This document shows, in pieces, positions 42,235-50,906 of a stretch of 64,000 bases of DNA (the first letter of the stretch is position 1; each line of letters opens with the position of its first letter). The stretch comes from SLRI01 sp964393275. GTDB taxonomy: Bacteria > Pseudomonadota > Alphaproteobacteria > Geminicoccales > Geminicoccaceae. Below the pieces are notes generated by a model. The model saw only the letters and a program-made list of their open reading frames with translations. It ran no database searches and had not been told where the DNA came from. The stretch covers positions 1 to 64,000 of the forward strand of contig CAYMTA010000001.1 of assembly GCA_964393275.1 (NCBI GenBank), in the 5' to 3' direction. A program made the translations under genes and the position numbers.

Positions 42235-42711
42235 TTGCCGAGTCTGGGGCACGAGCTCGCCTTCGCGACGCGCGACGCCACCCTGGCGTTCGCGCGTCGG
42301 CTGGCGGGCGTGCTCCGCCCTGGCGACACGCTGCTCTTGGAGGGCGACCTCGGCGCCGGCAAGAGCGAGCTCGCCCGGGCGATGATCCGCGAGATGGTCG
42401 GCGCCGCGATCGAGGTGCCGTCGCCCACCTACACGCTGGTGCAGCATTACACGGGCGCCCTGGGCGACATCCTTCACGCCGATCTCTACCGGCTGAACGG
42501 GCCGGGCGAGCTGGTCGAGCTCGGCCTCGACGAGGCCCTGGGAGGAGCTGTTCTGCTGGTCGAATGGCCGGAGCGCGCCGGGCCGGACTGGTTCCCTTCC
42601 ACCAGCCTGCGGCTCGGCCTCGAGATCGGGCCCGGCGAGGCGCGCCGCCTGCGGCTCGCCGGGGATGCCGCCTGGGCGGAACGACTGGCGCCGCTCCTCG
42701 CCGCGAACTAG
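42235..42711 (+). CDS. tsaE: tRNA threonylcarbamoyladenosine biosynthesis ATPase TsaE
   Basis: TsaE is the ATPase that works with TsaB and TsaD to form t6A37 in tRNA. The 158-residue protein has Walker A LLEGDLGAGKSELARAM, then VPSPTYTLVQHYTG and ILHADLYRLNGPGELVELGL, with VLLVEWPERAG. The TTG at 42235 is the best available start, with GAGG only three bases before it. In many alphaproteobacteria amgK and murU follow tsaE; here addB comes directly, ten bases on. Confidence 0.92.
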   Translation: MPSLGHELAFATRDATLAFARRLAGVLRPGDTLLLEGDLGAGKSELARAMIREMVGAAIEVPSPTYTLVQHYTGALGDILHADLYRLNGPGELVELGLDEALGGAVLLVEWPERAGPDWFPSTSLRLGLEIGPGEARRLRLAGDAAWAERLAPLLAAN

Positions 42712-42721
42712 GCTCTGCCGC

Positions 42722-45637
42722 ATGGGCAGGCTCACCACCATTCCGGCCGAGCGGCCGTTCCTCGGCAGCCTCGCGCGCACCCTCCTGCGGGAGCCGGCCG
42801 AGCGGCTCGCCGATCACCTGATCCTGCTGCCGTCGAGGCGGGCCTGCCTCGAGCTGCGCGACGTCTTCCTCGAGCTCTCGCCGGGTCCGGCGCTGCTCCT
42901 GCCGCGGCTGCAGCCGGTGGGCGAGGTCGATCTCGGCGACCTGCCGCTGCCGGTCGCCGGCCCCGACCTCGACCTGGCGCCGCCGATCGACCCGCTGCGC
43001 CGCCGCCTGCTGCTCGCCCGCCTGGTGCAGGCCAAGGACCCCATGCCGGACGAGCAGGCGATCCGCCTCGCCACGGCGCTCGCCGAGCTGCTCGACATGG
43101 TGCAGACCGAGCGGGCCGATCTCGGCCGGCTCCAGACGCTCCTGCCGGGCGAGCTCGCCGAGCATTGGCAGGCGGTGGTCAAGTTCCTGGGGCTGCTCGA
43201 CGAGCTCTGGCCAGGGCAGCTTCGGGCCGAAGGGGCGAGCGATCCGGCGGCCTGGCGCAACGCCCGCCTGGAGGCGGCAGCAGCGGCGCTGAAGGCGACG
43301 CCACCGGCGGGGCCGGTGGTTGCCGCCGGGCTCACCGGCACGGTGCCGGCGGTGGCCGATCTGCTGGCGGCGGTGCTCGGGCTCGATGGCGGCACGGTCG
43401 TGCTGCCGGGCTTCGATCCCTCGATCGACGAGGCCAGCTACCTCGCGATCGGGCCGACCCATCCCTTCCATGGGTTTCGCCTGCTGCTCGACCGCCTGGG
43501 CCGAAAGCCCTTCGATGTGGAGCCCTGGCCTGACCCGGCGCCGGCCCGGGCGGCAGCGGCGCGGACCGCGTTCTTGGCCGAGATCATGCGCCCGGCGGCG
43601 ACCGCCGAGGCCTGGCAGGACCTGCCGGAGCCGCCCGCGGCGGCGCTGGACGGCCTAGGCGTCGTCGAATGCGGCGGGCATGCCGACGAGGCGCTGCTCG
43701 TGGCCCTGAAGCTTCGCGCCGTGCTCGAGGAGCCCGCCCGGCGGGCGGCGCTGGTGACACCCGATCGGCAGCTCGCGCGACGGGTCGCGGCCGAGCTCGG
43801 CCGCTGGCGGATCGAGGTCGACGACAGTGGCGGCGTGCCGCTCGACCAGACCCCGCCCGGCAGCTTCATCCTGCTGACCGCGCACGCTTTCCTCGGCGAT
43901 GGGGGGCCGGTGGCGCTGCTCTCGGCCCTGAAGCATCCCCTGGCCCGGGGCGGGCTGGCGCAAGGCGGCCTGCGCCGCCTCGCCCGCACCCTCGACCGGA
44001 AGGTGCTGCGCGGCGCCCGGCCGGCCCCGGGCGTCCAGCCGCTCATCGACGCCGTGGCCGACGATTCGCTGGGCTGGACGGAGGGGCTCCGTGACTGGCT
44101 GGAGCGGCTGGCGATCGTGGCCGAGCCCCTGCTCGAAGCGGCGGCGGGAGAGGGCTCCTTTGCGGCCCTGATCGAGGCCCATCTGGCTTTCGTCGAATGG
44201 CTCGCCGGCGACGAGACGGGCGATCCGAGCGATCTTTGGGCGCGAGAGAGCGGCGAGGCGGCGCGCGACTTCTTTGCCCGCCTGCTGGAGGCGGCGAGCG
44301 GCGAGAGGGCGCCGGCCGCCAACGCCTATCCGGCCGTGCTCGCCGTTCTGATGGGTGCCGAGGCCGTGCGCCCCCGGGGCCAGGGCCATGAGCGGCTGAT
44401 GATCCTCGGGCAGCTCGAGGCACGGCTGGTCGAGGCCGACACGGTGGTGATCGCCGGGATGAACGAGGGCATCCGGCCGCGCGGCGGCGAGCCGGGGCCC
44501 TGGCTCAACCGGAACCTGCGCCAGGCGCTCGGCCTGCCGCCCGTCGAGCTTGCGATCGGCATCGCGGCGCACGACCTCTTCATGGCGGCGGCGGCACCGG
44601 AGGTGCTCTTCACCCGTGCCCGCAAGGATCCGGACGGCAACCCGACCGTGCCATCCCGCTGGCTGCAGCGCCTCGATGCCGTGACCAGGTCGGTCGGCAA
44701 GCGCGCCGTGCTCGACCTCGATCCATCCTGGCAGGACTGGCAGCGGCGGCTGGATGCGCCGGCGGGGCCGATCACCCCCTGCCCGCCCCCGGCGCCCTGC
44801 CCGCCCGTCGCCGCCCGGCCGCGCGAGCTCTGGATCACCGATATCGAGCGGCTGATGCGCGATCCCTACAGCATCTATGCGAAGCGCATTCTGCGGCTCG
44901 ACGAGCTCGATCCCCTCGATGCCGACCCGGGTGCGGCCGATTACGGGCAGGTCATCCACGAGGTGCTTCACCGGTTCGTCCAGCGCCACCCCGTGGAGCT
45001 GCCGGACGGGGCCGAGGCGGAGCTCTTGGAGATCGGCCTCGAGACCTTCAGCCGGCATGCGGCGCGGCCCGAGGTCCAGACCCTCTGGTGGCCGCGCTTT
45101 CGCCTGGTCAGCCGCTGGTTCCTCGACCAGGAGGAGCTGCGCCGGCGCAACGTCAGGCGCATTCTTGTCGAGAGCAGCGGCAGGCTCGCCGTCGATGCCG
45201 CCGGCCGGTTCACCATCCGCGCCCGGGCCGACCGGCTCGAGATCGGCACGAGCGGCGAGATCGGCATCGGCGACTACAAGACCGGCAGCGTGCCTCGCCC
45301 CGCGGACATATCCCGTGGCCTGAGCCCGCAGCTGCCGCTCGAGGCGGCGATCGCCCGGGGCGGCGGCTTCGAGGGCACGGGCAGCCAGGAGGTCGCCGAG
45401 ATCGCCTACTGGCCGGTCAAGGCGAGCCTCGTGCCGCCCAGGATCGAGGTGCGGGGCAAGGGCGAGGAGCTGGCCGCCCAGATCGAGAACGCGCTCGACG
45501 GCGTGCGGCGGCTGTTCGCCCTCTTCGACGACCCGAAAATGCCCTATTTCTCGGTGCCGCGACCGGAGATCGCCCCGGCCTTCAACCCATACGAGCATCT
45601 GGCGCGGATCAAGGAATGGCGGGGTGGCGGTGACTGA
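42722..45637 (+). CDS. addB: AddB subunit of AddAB helicase-nuclease (alphaproteobacterial type)
   Basis: AddB partners AddA in resecting double-strand breaks. The 971-residue protein starts MGRLTTIPAERPFLGSLA. It has a degenerate helicase-like region with LILLPSRRACLELRD (no canonical Walker A Lys) and VVIAGMNEGIRPR in the middle. A C-terminal PD-(D/E)xK nuclease shows RADRLEIGTSGEIGIGDYKTG. These fit the alphaproteobacterial AddB family. Its stop overlaps addA by 14 bases. Confidence 0.92.
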   Translation: MGRLTTIPAERPFLGSLARTLLREPAERLADHLILLPSRRACLELRDVFLELSPGPALLLPRLQPVGEVDLGDLPLPVAGPDLDLAPPIDPLRRRLLLARLVQAKDPMPDEQAIRLATALAELLDMVQTERADLGRLQTLLPGELAEHWQAVVKFLGLLDELWPGQLRAEGASDPAAWRNARLEAAAAALKATPPAGPVVAAGLTGTVPAVADLLAAVLGLDGGTVVLPGFDPSIDEASYLAIGPTHPFHGFRLLLDRLGRKPFDVEPWPDPAPARAAAARTAFLAEIMRPAATAEAWQDLPEPPAAALDGLGVVECGGHADEALLVALKLRAVLEEPARRAALVTPDRQLARRVAAELGRWRIEVDDSGGVPLDQTPPGSFILLTAHAFLGDGGPVALLSALKHPLARGGLAQGGLRRLARTLDRKVLRGARPAPGVQPLIDAVADDSLGWTEGLRDWLERLAIVAEPLLEAAAGEGSFAALIEAHLAFVEWLAGDETGDPSDLWARESGEAARDFFARLLEAASGERAPAANAYPAVLAVLMGAEAVRPRGQGHERLMILGQLEARLVEADTVVIAGMNEGIRPRGGEPGPWLNRNLRQALGLPPVELAIGIAAHDLFMAAAAPEVLFTRARKDPDGNPTVPSRWLQRLDAVTRSVGKRAVLDLDPSWQDWQRRLDAPAGPITPCPPPAPCPPVAARPRELWITDIERLMRDPYSIYAKRILRLDELDPLDADPGAADYGQVIHEVLHRFVQRHPVELPDGAEAELLEIGLETFSRHAARPEVQTLWWPRFRLVSRWFLDQEELRRRNVRRILVESSGRLAVDAAGRFTIRARADRLEIGTSGEIGIGDYKTGSVPRPADISRGLSPQLPLEAAIARGGGFEGTGSQEVAEIAYWPVKASLVPPRIEVRGKGEELAAQIENALDGVRRLFALFDDPKMPYFSVPRPEIAPAFNPYEHLARIKEWRGGGD

Positions 45638-48600
45638 AGGGCCGGCCCAGGGCCGAACCACGCAAGAGCGCCCGACCGCTCGGGCCCAGCCTACCGGGCA
45701 GCAGCTCCGGGCGGCCGATCCCGGCCACTCGGTCTGGGTCACCGCCAATGCCGGCACCGGCAAGACACGGGTTTTGACCAGCCGGGTGCTCCGCCTGCTG
45801 CTCGCCGGCAACGATCCCGAGACGATCCTCTGCCTCACCTTCACCCGCGCCGCCGCGGCCGAGATGGCGGCCCGGATCGAGGCCCAGCTCGCTTCCTGGG
45901 CGACCGAGAAGGACGGGGCGAAGCTCGCCCAGGATCTCGAGAGCCTGCTCGGCGCCCCGGCCAGCCAGCCCACCACGGAGCGGGCACGCCGGCTCTTCGC
46001 CCAGGTGCTCGACCTGCCGAACGGGCTTGCGATCACGACCATTCACGCCTTCTGCCAGTCGCTGCTCCGCCGCTTTCCCCTGGAGGCGGGGACGGCACCG
46101 CATTTCGAGCTGATCGACGAGCGGACGGCCAGGGAGCGGCAGGTCGAGGCCCGCCAGCAGGTCCTGGCCAGCCTCGACCTGGATCTGCAGCGGGCGATCG
46201 AGGATGTGGCGCTGCTGCTCGCCGACGGCTCGCTCGCCGAGACGCTCGGGCAGATTCTCGCCCTTCGCGACCATCTGCAGGGTCTGGCCGACCGGCATGG
46301 CGGCCCGGCGGGGGTGATCGAGGCGGTCCAGGCGCGGCTCGAGGTCGACCCCCGCGACACGCCCACGACCCTTGTCGACCGGGCCTGCCGACCCGAGGAG
46401 GTGGACAGCCGCCATCTGGTGCCCGCCGCCAGCGCGCTGATCGGCGGCACGGCGGCGCAGCGCCGGAACGGCGAGACCATCCTGGCCTGGCTCAACGCCG
46501 CCGAGGCCGACCAGCGCGCGACCTTCCCGGCCTACCGGGCGATCTTTCTGACGCAGAAGGACGAGCCACGCCAGAACCTCGTGCCGACGACGCTGGACGA
46601 GGTGTCGGCGCGAGCGCTGGTCGCCGAGCAGGCGCGGCTGGCGCGGGTCGCGGAGCGGCAGAAGGCGCTCGAGGTGGCGAGGCGAACGCGAGCGATCCTG
46701 ACCCTCGGCTATGCGGTGATCGAGGCCTACGCGGACGCCAAGCGGCAGGCGGCGGCGCTCGACTACGACGACCTGATCCAGCGCACGGCAGCACTGCTCG
46801 CCGATCCCGGCCGGCGGGAATGGGTGCGCTTCAAGCTCGATGCGCGGCTCGACCATCTCCTGGTCGACGAAGCCCAGGACACGAGCCCGGCGCAGTGGTC
46901 GATCATCGAGCACCTGGTCGAGGAGTTCCATGCCGGCCTGGGCGCGCGGCGCGCGGATCGCACCCTTTTCGTCGTCGGCGACGAGAAGCAGTCGATCTTC
47001 AGCTTCCAGGGGGCCGATCTCGCCAGCTTCGAGGCCGTGCGCGAGCGCCTCTCGGCGCGATTCGCGGCGGCCGGCCGGCCGCTCGACCGGAGCGTGCTCG
47101 ACCTCTCCTTCCGCTCGGGCCCCGCCATCGTCGAGCTGGTCGAGGCGCTGCTGGCCGATCCGGGCATCCGCGCCGGCGTGCTCGCCGACCCCGGGCGGAC
47201 GGTGCGGCACCGGACCTTTCGCCAGAACGCCCTGGGCTCGGTCGAGCTCTGGCCGCTCGAGCGGCCAGTCGAGCGGTCGGAGCAAGTGGACACCGGCTGG
47301 GTGCTGCCCACCGAGCGGCACGACACGGACGAGCCCGAGGCGCGCCTCGCCCTGAGGATCGCGAAGACCGTCAAGGGCTGGCTCGATGCCGGCATCCCGA
47401 TGGAATCGACGGGCCGGGCGCTTCGGCCGGGCGACATCCTGATCCTCCTGCAGCGTCGCGGCGTCGCCCAGGAGCGAATTCTCAAGGCCCTGAAGGAGGA
47501 GGGCATTCCGGTCGCCGGCGCCGATCGCCTCGAGCTGACCGAGGCCATCGCCGTCGAGGATCTGATGGCCCTCGGCCAGGCCCTCCTCCTGCCCGAGGAC
47601 GATCTCAACCTCGCCGCGCTCCTGAAGAGCCCGCTCGTCGGGCTCGGCGAGGACGACCTCTTTCGGCTGGCGCACGATCGGGGCGAGGCCCGGCTGGTGG
47701 AGCGCCTGCGGCATTTTGGCGAACGTGGCGAGGCGCCCTTCGCCGCGGCCTGGGAGCGCTTCTCCAGCTGGCTCGCCCGGGCGGACTTCATGCCGCCCTT
47801 CGAGCTCTACGCCCGCATTCTCGGACCCGAGGGCGGGCGCCGGCGACTCCTGCAGCGGCTCGGGCCGGACGCCGCCGAGCCGATCGAGGCGTTCCTCGCC
47901 CAGGCCCTGGCTCACGAGGCGGGCCACCCGGCCTCGCTCCAGGGCTTCCTCCACTGGCTCGGCCTGGAGAGCGGGCAGCTCAAGCGCGACCTCGAGCAGC
48001 GCGTCGACGCGGTTCGGGTCATGACCGTGCACGGCTCGAAGGGGCTGGAAGCGCCGATCGTGCTCCTCGCCGACGCCGGACCCTATGCGCCTCCGGCCGG
48101 GCGCGACCGGCTGATCGTCGATCCGGATACGGGCCTGCCCATCTGGCGGGCGGCCAGGGATGATCGCGACCCGATCAGCGAGGCGATCACCAGGGAGCTG
48201 GAAAGGCGCGCCGAGGCCGAGCGCTGGCGGCTTTTCTACGTCGCGGTGACCCGGGCGCAGGACCGGCTGGTCGTCGCCGGCTGGGACAGGAGGCGCAACC
48301 CTGACAAGGCGTCCTGGCACGGGGTGATCGAGCAGGCGCTCCGGGCGATGCCGGAGGTCGAGGTTCTGGATCAGGGGGGGCTGCGCCTGGTGCGCGGCGT
48401 GGCGGCTGCGAGGCCGCCCGAGGACGAGCCGCCGCCCGCCCCGCTTCTCCCGCTGCCGGACTGGCTCGATCGCCCACCGCCGGCGGAGCCCCGGCGCCGC
48501 CGGCTCGTCCACCCATCGACCGAGGAGGCTCTGGCTCTCCCGGCGAGCTCGCCCCTGGCCAGCCAGGGCAAGGCGGCCAGGATCTTCGGCACGGCCCTGC

Positions 48601-49073
48601 ATCGCCTGCTGCACGAGGTCGCGGCCCTGCCGGAGGAACGGCGGGTGGATTTCCTGAGGGCGCGCCTCGCCGCCTGGCCCGGGCTCGAGCCCGCCCATCG
48701 AGACGAGCTCGAGCGCCAGGTCCTGGGCGTGCTTGGCCTGGCCGAGCTGGCGCCGGCCTTCGCGCCCGGCAGCCGCTCCGAGCAGCCGATCATCGGCAGG
48801 ATCGGCGACATGGTGATCGCGGGCCAGATCGACCGCTTCGCCGTGACCCGGGACGCCGTCATTCTCGTCGACTTCAAGTCCGGCCGGATGCCGCCTTCGT
48901 CGGTGGACGCGGTGCCGCCGGCCTATCTCCGCCAGCTCGCGGCCTATGGCGTCCTGCTCGACCGCCTCTACCCCGGGCGGGCCTTGAAGGCCGGGCTCGT
49001 GTGGACGGCGGTGCCGCTCTTGATGCCCATCCCGTCTTTGCTGCTCGCCACCCATGCGCCGGAGCCGGCTTGA
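45624..49073 (+). CDS. addA: AddA helicase-nuclease subunit
   Basis: AddA is a UvrD-like 3'-5' helicase fused to a nuclease. The 1149-residue product has Walker A VTANAGTGKT (41-48), LCLTFTRAAAAEMA, Walker B LLVDEAQDTSPAQW, VVGDEKQSIFSFQGA, VRVMTVHGSKGLEAPIV and RLFYVAVTRAQDRLVV. A C-terminal nuclease motif VDFKSGRMPP follows. Start is GTG 45624 or GTG 45630, both inside addB. trxA follows after a hairpin-rich 81-base gap. Confidence 0.95.
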   Translation: MAVTEGPAQGRTTQERPTARAQPTGQQLRAADPGHSVWVTANAGTGKTRVLTSRVLRLLLAGNDPETILCLTFTRAAAAEMAARIEAQLASWATEKDGAKLAQDLESLLGAPASQPTTERARRLFAQVLDLPNGLAITTIHAFCQSLLRRFPLEAGTAPHFELIDERTARERQVEARQQVLASLDLDLQRAIEDVALLLADGSLAETLGQILALRDHLQGLADRHGGPAGVIEAVQARLEVDPRDTPTTLVDRACRPEEVDSRHLVPAASALIGGTAAQRRNGETILAWLNAAEADQRATFPAYRAIFLTQKDEPRQNLVPTTLDEVSARALVAEQARLARVAERQKALEVARRTRAILTLGYAVIEAYADAKRQAAALDYDDLIQRTAALLADPGRREWVRFKLDARLDHLLVDEAQDTSPAQWSIIEHLVEEFHAGLGARRADRTLFVVGDEKQSIFSFQGADLASFEAVRERLSARFAAAGRPLDRSVLDLSFRSGPAIVELVEALLADPGIRAGVLADPGRTVRHRTFRQNALGSVELWPLERPVERSEQVDTGWVLPTERHDTDEPEARLALRIAKTVKGWLDAGIPMESTGRALRPGDILILLQRRGVAQERILKALKEEGIPVAGADRLELTEAIAVEDLMALGQALLLPEDDLNLAALLKSPLVGLGEDDLFRLAHDRGEARLVERLRHFGERGEAPFAAAWERFSSWLARADFMPPFELYARILGPEGGRRRLLQRLGPDAAEPIEAFLAQALAHEAGHPASLQGFLHWLGLESGQLKRDLEQRVDAVRVMTVHGSKGLEAPIVLLADAGPYAPPAGRDRLIVDPDTGLPIWRAARDDRDPISEAITRELERRAEAERWRLFYVAVTRAQDRLVVAGWDRRRNPDKASWHGVIEQALRAMPEVEVLDQGGLRLVRGVAAARPPEDEPPPAPLLPLPDWLDRPPPAEPRRRRLVHPSTEEALALPASSPLASQGKAARIFGTALHRLLHEVAALPEERRVDFLRARLAAWPGLEPAHRDELERQVLGVLGLAELAPAFAPGSRSEQPIIGRIGDMVIAGQIDRFAVTRDAVILVDFKSGRMPPSSVDAVPPAYLRQLAAYGVLLDRLYPGRALKAGLVWTAVPLLMPIPSLLLATHAPEPA

Positions 49074-49100
49074 CGCGATGCGGCGCCTGATCCAAGACTC

Positions 49101-49130
49101 GGCACCCGCAGCGGTGCCCGCCGGGCACCG
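49101..49130 (+). promoter_or_regulatory. Mutually exclusive hairpins between addA and trxA
   Basis: Three segments can pair in two ways. GGCACC (49101-49106) pairs with GGTGCC (49113-49118), or CGGTGCCC (49112-49119) pairs with GGGCACCG (49123-49130) in a perfect eight-pair stem with a three-base loop. The stronger stem ends 24 bases before the trxA ATG and has no U tract. It may set trxA expression by processing, pausing or shielding the ribosome site. Confidence 0.45.
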
Positions 49131-49154
49131 ACACACAGCGACGGATACGCGCCG

Positions 49155-49475
49155 ATGAGTGTGCACCAGACCAATGACGCCGATTTCAGCACCGATGTCC
49201 TCAAGTCGGCGACCCCGGTCGTTGTCGATTTCTGGGCCGAATGGTGCGGCCCCTGCAAGATCATCGCCCCGCATCTCGAGGAGATGGCGAGCGAGATGGG
49301 CGACAAGCTGAAGGTCGTGAAGGTCAATATCGACGACAACCCGCTCACCCCGACCAAGTACGGCGTGAGGGGCATTCCGACGCTGATGCTGTTCAAGGAC
49401 GGCGAGGTGGCCGCGACCAAGGTCGGCGCCGCGCCGAAGACCAAGCTGATCGAGTGGGTCGAGGAGAGCCTCTGA
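49155..49475 (+). CDS. trxA: Thioredoxin
   Basis: This 106-residue thioredoxin reduces protein disulfides in the cytoplasm. The redox motif WCGPCK has Cys31 and Cys34, and the cis-proline is in GVRGIPTLMLF. The order addA-trxA is common in alphaproteobacteria. The next gene starts 21 bases after its stop. Confidence 0.97.
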   Translation: MSVHQTNDADFSTDVLKSATPVVVDFWAEWCGPCKIIAPHLEEMASEMGDKLKVVKVNIDDNPLTPTKYGVRGIPTLMLFKDGEVAATKVGAAPKTKLIEWVEESL

Positions 49476-49495
49476 CCGGGAGCCGACATTCGGCC

Positions 49496-50902
49496 GTGAC
49501 CGACCCCGAGCCAGACGCGGAATCGCCAGATCCGGATTCCAGTGAAGCGGCGAGCCAGGACCGGCTCGCCGCTTTTCTCGCCGACAACCCGCTGATCCAG
49601 ACGGTCGATGTGATCCTGCCGGATCTCGTCGGCATCGCCCGCGGCAAGCGCTTCGACATCGGCGAGCTGCGGGCGGCGCTCGGCGGCGAGGCGCTCTTCT
49701 CGAGCACGCTCTACGCGCTCGACACGACGGGTGCGAATGTCGACCGAAGCGGCCTCGTCTGGGAGGAGGGCGACGCCGACCGGCCGATCCGCCTCGACCA
49801 GGAGACGCTGGCCCCGGTGCCCTGGGCGCCGGACCGGGCGCAGGTCCTGGGCGGGCTCGCCGATTTCGATGGAGGACCCTTCTTCGCCGATCCGAGGGCG
49901 TTGCTCGGCCGGGTGGCGGAGGGCTTCAGAAAGCTCGACCTCGCGCCGGTCATGGCGCTCGAGCTCGAGTTCTACCTGCTCGATCCGGCCCTCGACGCGG
50001 AGGGGCTGGCCCAGCTCCCGGCGAGCCCGAGGCTCGGCCGCCGGCCGCGCGAATCGGAGGTCTATTCCTTCGACCGGCTGCGCGAGATCGAGCCCTTCCT
50101 CGAGCTGGTCGCCGCCTATTGCGAGGCCCAGGACATCCCGGCCAAGGGGGCGGTCGCCGAGTTCGCCCCCGGCCAGTTCGAGGTCAACCTGCGCCACGTC
50201 CACGACCCGGTGCGCGCCGCGGACCATGCGCTGCTGTTCAAGCGCTGCGTCAAGGCGGCCGCCCTCGAAAGCGGGTTTCGCGCCTGCTTCATGGCCAAGC
50301 CCTTCGCCCTGACGAGCGGCAGCGGCCTGCACATCCACCTCAGCCTCGAGGACGGCCATGGCCGAAACGCCCTCGCCGACGGCGATGCCGCCGAGCGGCT
50401 GCTGCGGCATGCCGTCTGGGGCCTGCAGCAGGTGATGGCCGAGTCGATGCTGGTCTTCGCGCCCAACGTCAACAGCTACCGCCGGCTGCAGCCGCTCTCC
50501 TATGCGCCCACGGCGCCGAGCTGGGGGCTCAACAACCGCACCGTGGCGCTGCGCGTGCCGGCGGGGCCCCGGGCGGCGCGCCGGATCGAGCACCGCGCCC
50601 CGGGGGCGGACGCCAATCCCTATCTCGCCACCGCCGCCATGCTGGCCGGCGTGCTGCACGGACTCGAGCATCGAGGCGATCCGGGTCCACCGATGACCGG
50701 CAACGCCTACGAGAAAGCGCGCCGCTCCGTGCCAACCAACTGGCCGGAAGCGCTTTTGGCGTTCGAGCGCGGCAGCCTGCTCCGCCGCCATTTCGGCGAC
50801 CGGTTCTGCGCCCTCTACGCCGCCTGCCGGCGGGCCGAGCTCGAAAGGTTCGAGGCGAGGCCCACCCCGCTCGACTTCGAGTGGTACCTCTCGGCCGTCT
50901 GA
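49496..50902 (+). CDS. Glutamine synthetase-family ligase (gamma-glutamylpolyamine synthetase-like)
   Basis: The 468-residue protein has the glutamine synthetase fold: ALELEFYLLD metal site, AEFAPGQFEVNLRHVHDPVRAAD, GSGLHIHLSLED, FAPNVNSYRRL, APSWGLNNRTVALRVP and RIEHRAPGADANPYLATAAMLAG. The overall pattern fits the PuuA-like gamma-glutamylputrescine synthetase group, which ligates glutamate to an amine, rather than GlnA. The adenylylation Tyr region of GlnA is not visible. The GTG at 49496 is preferred, with GGGAG some 13 bases upstream. It converges on the thiamine-diphosphate enzyme, four bases away. The amine substrate is unknown. Confidence 0.85.
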   Translation: MTDPEPDAESPDPDSSEAASQDRLAAFLADNPLIQTVDVILPDLVGIARGKRFDIGELRAALGGEALFSSTLYALDTTGANVDRSGLVWEEGDADRPIRLDQETLAPVPWAPDRAQVLGGLADFDGGPFFADPRALLGRVAEGFRKLDLAPVMALELEFYLLDPALDAEGLAQLPASPRLGRRPRESEVYSFDRLREIEPFLELVAAYCEAQDIPAKGAVAEFAPGQFEVNLRHVHDPVRAADHALLFKRCVKAAALESGFRACFMAKPFALTSGSGLHIHLSLEDGHGRNALADGDAAERLLRHAVWGLQQVMAESMLVFAPNVNSYRRLQPLSYAPTAPSWGLNNRTVALRVPAGPRAARRIEHRAPGADANPYLATAAMLAGVLHGLEHRGDPGPPMTGNAYEKARRSVPTNWPEALLAFERGSLLRRHFGDRFCALYAACRRAELERFEARPTPLDFEWYLSAV

Positions 50903-50906
50903 ACGG

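Noticed and set aside
42711..42722. Expected amgK/murU genes between tsaE and addB
   Set aside because: Only ten bases separate the two genes, so they are absent from this locus.
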